Assembly: GCF_900094575.1 (NCBI RefSeq)
Contig: NZ_FMAE01000002.1
Coordinates: 248,001-312,000, forward strand
Length of the DNA stretch: 64,000 nt
Reading direction: 5' to 3'
Source of the DNA: Bradyrhizobium yuanmingense
GTDB lineage: Bacteria; Pseudomonadota; Alphaproteobacteria; Rhizobiales; Xanthobacteraceae
Shown one piece after another: positions 55,072 to 61,650 of this stretch. The position numbers were made by a program, and so were the translations under genes. The notes under the pieces are model-generated. The model ran no database searches. It had not been told where the DNA came from and worked only from the letters and a program-made list of their open reading frames with translations. Each line of letters begins with the position of its first letter. Position 1 is the stretch's first letter.

Positions 55072-56775
55072 TTAGGCGCTCGCCACCATCATCATCTCGG
55101 CCGTGCTGGTCGCGATCGCCTGCACTCCGTGCTCGACGACATTGTTGCGGCCACGATGCTTGGCGGCGTAGAGCGCGGCGTCGGCGGCTTCGATCAGGTC
55201 GCCGGGACGCAAGGATTCGCTCGGCTTGGTCGCGGCGACGCCGATCGAGACCGTGACGATCATGTGGTTCGAGGTGATGTGAGGCAGGCAGAGCCTCAGC
55301 ACGGCCGAACGCACCTGCTCGCCGATCGCGACGGCGCGCGTCACGTCGGTGTTCGGCAGCAGCAGGCAGAACTCCTCGCCGCCGTAGCGGGCCGCGAAGC
55401 CCATCGTGTCGGCGGCGATGCCGGACAGTGATTCGCCGAGCCGCGTCAGGCAGGAATCGCCTTCGAGATGGCCGTAGGTGTCGTTGAACAGCTTGAAATG
55501 GTCGACGTCGATCATCAGAAGCGCCAGCTCGCTGCCATATTGCTGCGCGCGCATCCATTCGAAATCCAGCCGGCTCTGGAAGCCGCGGCGGTTGGCAAGA
55601 CCGGACAGCATGTCGATCGACGCCATCACCGTCAGGCGGTCGTTGCTTGCGATCAGCTCGCGCTCGCGCTGGCTCAGCTGTGCGGCCATCGCGTTGAACG
55701 CGCGGGCCAGCGGCACGAACTCGGCGGGCAGGCGATTGCGCGCGGCGCGCGCCGACAGGTCTCCCTCGCCGAGCCGCTTGGCCATGTCGGCGAGCATCTC
55801 GATCGGCTTGATCACGAGCTTTTCGGCGGCGATCAGCGCGCCGAGCAGGACGAACATGAGCACGAAGGCGAGCTGCAGATAGGCGGTGCGGATGTCGCGG
55901 CTGACCGCTGCGGACACCTTGTCTTCGTCGATGCTGGCGATCAGGCGGGCATTGGTGCCGGCGATGCGGATATAGCTGACCGCGCGGCGGGAGCCGTCGG
56001 CGGCGAGGAAGGACAGCGAACCCTCATCCTGATCGGAGCGCAGCGCCTTGTCGGCGATCGCGGACATCAGCGGCATGTTGTCGAGCGGACGGCCGACCGC
56101 GCTGTGCTGATCGGCCGGGGCCGCCAGCACGGTGCCCGCGCTGTCGACCAGCACCGCAGTGATGCCGGCGCGACCGCCCAGATTGTTCATGACCTTCGAC
56201 ATCCAGTCGAGATTGACGGTGGCGAGCACGACGGCATCGGCCACGCCGCTGAAGGCGGAGACCGGATAGACCGCCATCACCGTTGGCGACGGTACCGGTC
56301 GCGACATGATGAAGTCGCTCAGCACGAAGCGGCCGGTTTCCTGGGCCTGCTGGAAGTACGGTCGGTCGCTGAGATCGAGGCCGACATACATGTTGTTGGT
56401 GGCGCATTGGATGCGGCCGTCCTGGCCGGCGATCAGAAGCGTGCGGATCCAGGGCAGGCTCGACGGCAGGCTCGCGCGCAGCACGTCGCAGCTCTTGCTG
56501 ATGCCGCCGGCTGAGGCGCGGATGAAGGCCTCCGATTTCAGAATGGTCTCGACCGACGAGATTACCTGGCGCTGCGCATCGGCGCTGTGCCTCGCCACCG
56601 TGGTGAATTCAGCCGCGGCCTGCGCAACTTGCCGCGCGCGCGTGTCTTCGAGGGAACGGATGCGCTCGATCATCAAGGGCGTCACGAGAATCACCGCGAG
56701 CAACGCAAGCCGCGCCCGGATACCGAGAACCTGCTTGAGTTTCGCGCGCTTGCGGTTGAGACTGACGCTTGCCAT
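55072..56775 (-). CDS. Membrane diguanylate cyclase with periplasmic Cache-like sensor and HAMP
   Basis: 567 residues: basic N-terminus and membrane helix (about 18-36), a large periplasmic double-Cache-type sensor (about 40-290, CATNNMYVGLDLSDRPYFQQAQETGRFVLSDF), a second helix (LAFVLMFVLLGALIAAEKLVI), HAMP (KPIEMLADMAKRLGEGDLSAR), a coiled linker and GGDEF with GGEEF at 465-469. The RxxD inhibitory motif is not present (DTMG in its place), so feedback inhibition of the usual kind is not expected. The ligand is unknown. Confidence 0.94.
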   Translation of the reverse strand: MASVSLNRKRAKLKQVLGIRARLALLAVILVTPLMIERIRSLEDTRARQVAQAAAEFTTVARHSADAQRQVISSVETILKSEAFIRASAGGISKSCDVLRASLPSSLPWIRTLLIAGQDGRIQCATNNMYVGLDLSDRPYFQQAQETGRFVLSDFIMSRPVPSPTVMAVYPVSAFSGVADAVVLATVNLDWMSKVMNNLGGRAGITAVLVDSAGTVLAAPADQHSAVGRPLDNMPLMSAIADKALRSDQDEGSLSFLAADGSRRAVSYIRIAGTNARLIASIDEDKVSAAVSRDIRTAYLQLAFVLMFVLLGALIAAEKLVIKPIEMLADMAKRLGEGDLSARAARNRLPAEFVPLARAFNAMAAQLSQRERELIASNDRLTVMASIDMLSGLANRRGFQSRLDFEWMRAQQYGSELALLMIDVDHFKLFNDTYGHLEGDSCLTRLGESLSGIAADTMGFAARYGGEEFCLLLPNTDVTRAVAIGEQVRSAVLRLCLPHITSNHMIVTVSIGVAATKPSESLRPGDLIEAADAALYAAKHRGRNNVVEHGVQAIATSTAEMMMVASA

Positions 56776-56813
56776 TTTCGCTACCCACCCCGCGGGCTAA
56801 GGTAAAGCGAAGG

Positions 56814-56835
56814 GTTCAAAAACTGTTTCTTGAAC
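56814..56835. promoter_or_regulatory. Inverted repeat in the divergent GGDEF / YggS promoter region
   Basis: GTTCAA-N10-TTGAAC between the starts of the GGDEF gene (56775, leftward) and the YggS gene (56885, rightward). Possible operator; arms are short. Confidence 0.3.
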
Positions 56836-56884
56836 TCGGTAAAATTGGACCTAACTCGGGCTAAGGTCACAACCAAGAGACGTC

Positions 56885-57574
56885 ATGACGGAAGCCAACG
56901 TCGCGCCGGTCACCGGCCATTCACCAAACGCGCTCGCCGCGGTCGAAGCCGAAATTGCACGCGCCTGCAGGGACGCGCAGCGTGACCGCGCCTCGGTCAC
57001 GCTGATCGCCGTGTCCAAGACGTTCGCGGCGGATGCAATTATCCCGGTTATCGCCGCAGGACAGCGCGTATTTGGCGAGAATCGGGTGCAGGAGGCCAAA
57101 GCCAAGTGGCCGGCGTTAACGTCTGCTTACCCCGATATCGCGCTGCATCTGATCGGGCCGCTGCAATCCAACAAGGCGAAAGAGGCGGTTGCGCTGTTCG
57201 ACGCCATCCATTCGGTCGACCGTCCGAGCATTTGCCAAGCGTTAGCCAAGGAAATCGAATCCCAGAACAGGCACCCGCAGCTGTTCGTCCAGATCAACAC
57301 CGGCGAGGAGCCGCAGAAGGCCGGGATTGCCCCGGGCGAGGCCGATGCCTTCATTGCAAGCTGCCGCGACACCTACGGGCTGACGATCTCCGGATTGATG
57401 TGCATCCCGCCGGTCGACGAGCCGCCCGCCGCCCACTTTGCGCTCACGGCCAAGATCGCCGCGCGCAATGGCTTGACGAATCTCTCGATGGGCATGAGCG
57501 CCGATTTCGCGACCGCCATCATGCTGGGTGCCACCCATGTGCGCGTCGGCAGCGCGATCTTCGGGCATCGGTAA
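56885..57574 (+). CDS. YggS family pyridoxal-phosphate homeostasis protein
   Basis: Binds PLP without known enzyme activity and keeps free PLP and amino-acid pools balanced. The 229-aa protein has the PLP Lys in TLIAVSKTFAADAIIPVI, then FGENRVQEAKAKWPAL, HLIGPLQSNKAKEAVALFDAIHSVD, FVQINTGEEPQKAGI and LSMGMSADFATAIMLGATHVRVGSAIFG, all standard for the family. Confidence 0.96.
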   Translation: MTEANVAPVTGHSPNALAAVEAEIARACRDAQRDRASVTLIAVSKTFAADAIIPVIAAGQRVFGENRVQEAKAKWPALTSAYPDIALHLIGPLQSNKAKEAVALFDAIHSVDRPSICQALAKEIESQNRHPQLFVQINTGEEPQKAGIAPGEADAFIASCRDTYGLTISGLMCIPPVDEPPAAHFALTAKIAARNGLTNLSMGMSADFATAIMLGATHVRVGSAIFGHR

Positions 57575-57653
57575 TTGCCGTTGGCGAGGGCCGATGCCGC
57601 CCGAACGCTGTCAATATTGTCGCAAGGGCTCCTCGCAATGACGGCGGTGTGCC

Positions 57654-58247
57654 TCACCCGATGATGATCTTTGTGCGCGGGCCCAGGCGCCGCAGCAATT
57701 GCAGCATGGCGGATTTCGTCATGGAGACGCAGCCGGCGGTCGGGCCGAAATTGTCGCGGGCAAGGTGCAGGAACACCGCGCTGCCGCGGCCGGCGATGCG
57801 GGGTCGGGTGTTGTGGTCGATCTCGATGATGAAGTCGTAGAGATGGTCGGCGCGCTGGAGCCGGTCGCCGCCCTGCCCCTCGCCGAGCCGGATGCTCTGG
57901 TTGTAGCGGCGGTCCCGCGGATCCTCGCACCAGGCGTCCACGCCGGTGATCATCCGGGCCGGCAGGAACGTCCGGGGACGGCTGTGCCGGTCGCCCCGCC
58001 ACCACAATTGCCTGGGCCGGAAGCTGCCTCTGGGGGTGCCGCCATCGCCCTCGCGCTTGTTGGCGAGAATGCCGCCTCGCCCCAGCGCAACCGGAATGGT
58101 CAGCGCTCCCGCCGTCAGCCAGCCCCGGCGCGGATTGCCGGCAGCAGGCTTAACGCGGATCGCCGAGAGCGGCCCGGGGCCTCGATTCCTGATGTAACCG
58201 ACTGAAGCTGCTTTGTTTTTCATGTGAACGTGCAATGTCGAATTCAT
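57654..58247 (-). CDS. L,D-transpeptidase (YkuD) family protein
   Basis: Likely acts on peptidoglycan. The 197-residue protein has the YkuD catalytic motif in VFLHLARDNFGPTAGCVSMTKSAM (His, then Gly-Cys-Val-Ser with nucleophilic Cys). It resembles the short YkuD family that starts GYIRNRGPGPLSAIRVKPAAGNPRRGWL and lacks a clear signal peptide, so its location is uncertain. The start may be ATG at 58247 or 58223. It is divergent from a response regulator. Confidence 0.9.
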   Translation of the reverse strand: MNSTLHVHMKNKAASVGYIRNRGPGPLSAIRVKPAAGNPRRGWLTAGALTIPVALGRGGILANKREGDGGTPRGSFRPRQLWWRGDRHSRPRTFLPARMITGVDAWCEDPRDRRYNQSIRLGEGQGGDRLQRADHLYDFIIEIDHNTRPRIAGRGSAVFLHLARDNFGPTAGCVSMTKSAMLQLLRRLGPRTKIIIG

Positions 58248-58249
58248 TA

Positions 58250-58273
58250 CAGGACATTCATCAAAACGTCCTG
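58250..58273. promoter_or_regulatory. Inverted repeat in the L,D-transpeptidase / response regulator gap
   Basis: CAGGAC-N12-GTCCTG immediately upstream of the L,D-transpeptidase start. Possible operator; arms of six bases only. Confidence 0.3.
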
Positions 58274-58426
58274 CTATTCTGAGTTAGAGTGCTTCTGGCT
58301 TGTGAATCGGTAACAGCCCACTACTTCAACACGAACAACAATAATCACGGCGACCTTAAACTTCCCCTCGCGGCTGGGTGCGGCATGGATGTGCCGCCGA
58401 GCCGGACCCCAAAAGGATGACCCCCC

Positions 58427-59113
58427 ATGGCCAATGCCCGCAAGATCCTGATCGTGGATGACGATACCGATCTGCGCGACACGTTGGTGGAGCAATTATC
58501 GCTACACGAAGAATTCGAAGCCTCTGCGGTCGATACCGGCGCCAAGGGCGCCAGCGCCGCGAAGGCCAATTCCCCCGATCTGGTTCTGATGGATGTCGGC
58601 CTGCCCGACACCGACGGCCGCGAGGTTGTCCGCTCGCTGCGGAAGGGCGGCTTCAAGGCCCCGATCATCATGCTGACCGGGCACGACACCGATTCCGACA
58701 CGATCCTGGGCCTGGAATCCGGCGCCAACGACTATGTGGCAAAGCCCTTCCGTTTCGCGGTGCTGCTGGCGCGCATCCGCGCCCAGCTCCGTCAGCATGA
58801 AGCCAGCGAGGACGCGGTGTTCTCGGTCGGACCCTACTCCTTCCGTCCCGGCTCGAAGATGCTCACCGCGGCCAATGCCCGCAAGGTCCGCCTCACCGAG
58901 AAGGAAACCGCAATTCTCCGCTTCCTCTACCGGGCCGGCCAGATGCCGGTGTCGCGCGAGACCCTGCTCCAGGAGGTTTGGGGCTATAATTCCGGCGTCA
59001 CCACGCACACGCTGGAAACCCACATCTACCGCCTCCGCCAGAAGATCGAGAAGGACGCCGCCAACCCGGAGATCCTGGTGACGGAAGCCGGTGGCTACAA
59101 GCTGGTGCCGTGA
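58427..59113 (+). CDS. OmpR/PhoB-type response regulator
   Basis: 228 residues. Receiver domain with acidic pair (ILIVDDDTDLRDTL), phosphoacceptor D56 (LVLMDVGLPDTDGREV), Thr in IIMLTGHD and Lys in DYVAKPFRFAV; then a winged helix DNA-binding domain (VRLTEKETAILRFLYRAGQMPVSRETLLQEVWGYNSGVTTHTLETHIYRLRQKIE). AAAAGGA precedes the ATG by eight bases. The layout is similar to the Caulobacter envelope regulator CenR, but that is only a suggestion. No sensor kinase gene is adjacent. Confidence 0.92.
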   Translation: MANARKILIVDDDTDLRDTLVEQLSLHEEFEASAVDTGAKGASAAKANSPDLVLMDVGLPDTDGREVVRSLRKGGFKAPIIMLTGHDTDSDTILGLESGANDYVAKPFRFAVLLARIRAQLRQHEASEDAVFSVGPYSFRPGSKMLTAANARKVRLTEKETAILRFLYRAGQMPVSRETLLQEVWGYNSGVTTHTLETHIYRLRQKIEKDAANPEILVTEAGGYKLVP

Positions 59114-59171
59114 TACGCTTCGATGGCGTGCGAATCGTTTTAGATCGCACGCCTTCGAGCCTCGGACCTGA

Positions 59172-59615
59172 ATGTCAATCGACGATGATGTAGCGCTTCT
59201 CGAGCGTGTCCCGACACTGCGCCTGTTGGGAGACGCCTCGTTGCGCATGCTGGCGATCGGCTCGGAGCAGCGTGATTTCGTCCGCGGCGACGTGCTGTTC
59301 AATCTCGGCGACGACGCCGACGCCGGCTTCGTGGTCCAGCGCGGCGCCTTCCGGGTTGAAGACGGCGCCGGCGCCGAAATGATCGCCGGCCCTGGCGCGT
59401 TGATCGGCGAGCTCGCGCTGGTGGTGCCGATGAAGCGGCCGTCGAGCGCGGTCGCGCTGGAGCATTCCTCCGTCATCCGCGTCGCCCGCAGCCTGTTCCA
59501 GCGCGTGCTCGAAAGCGATCCCGCTGCGGCGGTGCGCCTGCGCGACGAGTTCGCGGTGCGCTCCAGCCAGATCGCCAGCGATATTTTGATGGCGGGTGCG
59601 AAGCTGACGTCGTAG
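59172..59615 (+). CDS. Cyclic-nucleotide-binding domain protein (147 aa)
   Basis: A lone CRP-type effector domain: beta-roll (DVLFNLGDDADAGFVVQRGAFRVED) and the phosphate-binding cassette region PGALIGELALVVPMKRPSSAVAL, followed by a long helix. There is no helix-turn-helix, so it is not a CRP-type transcription factor. The cassette keeps GEL-A-L and an Arg, compatible with cAMP or cGMP binding. It lies 58 bases after the response regulator on the same strand and is probably co-transcribed. Confidence 0.88.
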   Translation: MSIDDDVALLERVPTLRLLGDASLRMLAIGSEQRDFVRGDVLFNLGDDADAGFVVQRGAFRVEDGAGAEMIAGPGALIGELALVVPMKRPSSAVALEHSSVIRVARSLFQRVLESDPAAAVRLRDEFAVRSSQIASDILMAGAKLTS

Positions 59616-59627
59616 CTCTCTCCACTC

Positions 59628-59754
59628 GTCATTCCGGGGCGCGACGAAGTCGCGAACTATGGTGCGCAATTGCGCACCTGAGAATCCATTGAGCGGCAGA
59701 GTCAGTTGATGAATGGATTCCGGGCTCGCGCCAAGTGGCGCGCCCCGGAATGAC
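59628..59754. repeat. Palindromic repeat type A, second full copy
   Basis: GTCATTCCGGGGCGCGACG ... CCCCGGAATGAC, with the same internal order as 2526-2651 (GGTGCGCAATTGCGCACC, GAATCCATT, GATTCCGGG). Between convergent cNMP-domain and xth genes. Confidence 0.87.
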
Positions 59755-59763
59755 GAGGGCGGC

Positions 59764-60579
59764 TCACACCTCCAGCGTCACCGTCACAGGCACGTGGTCC
59801 GATGGCCGCTCCCAGCTGCGCGCATCGCGCAGAATCCTGAAATCGCTGACTGCATCCTTCAGCGCGCGCGAGACCCAGATGTGGTCGAGCCTGCGGCCGC
59901 GATCGCCGATGGTCCAGTCGGCGGAGCGGTAGCTCCACCACGTATAGACCTTCTCCGACATCGGGATGCGCTCGCGCGCGACGTCGACCCATTCGCCGGC
60001 CGCGAGCGCCGCCTTCAGCTTCTCCGTTTCGACAGGCGTGTGCGAGACCACTTTCAGCAGCTGCTTGTGCGACCACACGTCGTTCTCGTGCGGGGCGACG
60101 TTGAGATCGCCGACCAGAATGTGGCGGTCCTCACCGCGCGGATGCAGCGGCTCGCACGCTTTCATCTCGTCGAGGAAGCGGAGCTTGTGGTCGAATTTCT
60201 CGTTCAGCGCGGGATCGGGAATGTCGCCGCCCGCGGGCACGTAGAAATTATGCAGCACCAGTGGTTTTGCGATGCCCGCCTTTTCACCGAACGACACCGA
60301 GATGTGGCGCGAATCCACCTTGTCGCAGAAGGTGCGGATGTCCTTCGATTCGAACGGGATCTTCGAGATGATGGCGACGCCGTGATAGCCCTTCTGACCG
60401 TTCAGCGCGACGTGCTCGTAGCCGAGCCGCTTGAAGCGCTTCAGCGGAAAAGCATCGTCGATGCACTTGGTCTCCTGCAGGCACAGCACTTCTGGCCGCG
60501 CGCTCTTGAGAAATTTCGCGACCAGGTCGATGCGTAGCCGCACCGAATTGATGTTCCAGGTTGTCAGGGAAAGACGCAT
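59764..60579 (-). CDS. xth: Exodeoxyribonuclease III
   Basis: AP endonuclease and 3'-5' exonuclease of base-excision repair. The 271-aa protein starts MRLSLTTWNINSVRLRIDLVAKFL and shows LCLQETKC (catalytic Glu), FYVPAGGD, LVGDLNVAPHENDVW (Asn-Asp) and the final SDHVPVTVTLEV (catalytic Asp-His). Standard length. Confidence 0.97.
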   Translation of the reverse strand: MRLSLTTWNINSVRLRIDLVAKFLKSARPEVLCLQETKCIDDAFPLKRFKRLGYEHVALNGQKGYHGVAIISKIPFESKDIRTFCDKVDSRHISVSFGEKAGIAKPLVLHNFYVPAGGDIPDPALNEKFDHKLRFLDEMKACEPLHPRGEDRHILVGDLNVAPHENDVWSHKQLLKVVSHTPVETEKLKAALAAGEWVDVARERIPMSEKVYTWWSYRSADWTIGDRGRRLDHIWVSRALKDAVSDFRILRDARSWERPSDHVPVTVTLEV

Positions 60580-60637
60580 AGGAAATGCGTCTTAGCATGG
60601 ATTGGCGTGGGGAAAATGCTTGTCCACAGCGAGCTCT

Positions 60638-60727
60638 CGTAGGGTGGGCAAAGCGAAGCGTGCCCACCGTGATGGCCGTGAGGAGAGGTGGTGGGCACGG
60701 CGCAAGAGCGCCTTTGCCCACCCTACG
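60638..60727. repeat. Palindromic repeat type F, copy 2
   Basis: CGTAGGGTGGGCAAAGCG ... GCCCACCCTACG inverted ends, same family as 48352-48435. It lies between xth and the LolA-like gene. Confidence 0.87.
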
Positions 60728-60739
60728 GCAGCGGAGCGC

Positions 60740-61555
60740 TCAACCCCGCGACGGCGTGTTGTAATTGGTGAAATCGATCTTGAACATGTTGGGGTCGAGC
60801 TTCTTGCTCGAGTCCAGATTGTACACCGCAATCGTCGTGTCGTAGCCCTGCGGATCGGTGACGGTCCACTGCTTGAGCTGGCCGTCCTTGGCGCCGAACA
60901 TCAGCAGCAAGCGGCTGGTGCCGACCAGGGCCTGCTTCTCCTCGATGGTGACGCTGACGAAGACGTCGTCGGCCGAGACGCCAACGACATTGGTGTCCCT
61001 CATCAGGTCGATGCGGTCGGACAATAGAAAGCGCAGCGGCGTCTGCGACAGCGGGTAGACGTCCTGGGTCGCGAGCTTGCGGTCGCGCACCACGAGCGAG
61101 GATCCGTCGGCGACGATGTCGATCGGGCTCGGCGCATCATATTCGAAGCGTACCTTGCCGGGTTTCTGGATGTAGAAGTCGCCCTGCGTCTTGCTGCCGT
61201 CGGGACCGACCTGGACGAAATTCCCGACCAACGTCTGCAGCGACGACAGATAGGCGCTGACCTTGGCCGCCTGCGCTTTCTGGTTGGCGTCGAAGGTCTG
61301 GAAGATGCTGCTCGGAACGTTGCGCCGCGGATCCGGGATCACCGGATTGGGCGGCGCCTGCGTCGCGCCGGTGACGGCCGGCCCACCGGCGGTCGCGCCG
61401 CTGTCACGCCCCTTCGGCGCGGGCTTCGGCACCGGCACGGTCTGCGCGAAAGACGCAGCGGTCACCATCGCGGCGGTGACGAGAAGCACGCCGGCCATGC
61501 GCGCGCTTCGCGCGGCGATCGTGGCAGCGAATCGAATGTCCGGATGTCTAATCAA
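60740..61555 (-). CDS. LolA-like outer-membrane lipoprotein carrier
   Basis: Predicted periplasmic carrier of lipoproteins. The protein has a signal peptide, a Pro/Gly/Ala-rich linker (about 50 residues, QTVPVPKPAPKG...) and the LolA-like fold with YLSSLQTLVGNFVQVGPDGSKTQGDFYIQKPGKVRFEYDAPSPIDIVADGSSLVVRD and the C-terminal VTDPQGYDTTIAVYNLDSSKKLDPNMFKI. TTG at 61555 (271 aa) is chosen because AGGA precedes it and it supplies the basic n-region (MIRHPDIRF...). ATG at 61498 (252 aa) is the alternative. The linker is unusual for LolA. It lies just downstream of ftsK, as in other alphaproteobacteria. Confidence 0.87.
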   Translation of the reverse strand: MIRHPDIRFAATIAARSARMAGVLLVTAAMVTAASFAQTVPVPKPAPKGRDSGATAGGPAVTGATQAPPNPVIPDPRRNVPSSIFQTFDANQKAQAAKVSAYLSSLQTLVGNFVQVGPDGSKTQGDFYIQKPGKVRFEYDAPSPIDIVADGSSLVVRDRKLATQDVYPLSQTPLRFLLSDRIDLMRDTNVVGVSADDVFVSVTIEEKQALVGTSRLLLMFGAKDGQLKQWTVTDPQGYDTTIAVYNLDSSKKLDPNMFKIDFTNYNTPSRG

Positions 61556-61650
61556 CGCGTCGTCCTGTGTGGCTGGGCGCCCTTTTACCGTGATTTCGGG
61601 CAAAAGCAGATATCGAATTTGCGTGAAATGTTGCTCAGAGGCTCCTCGCC

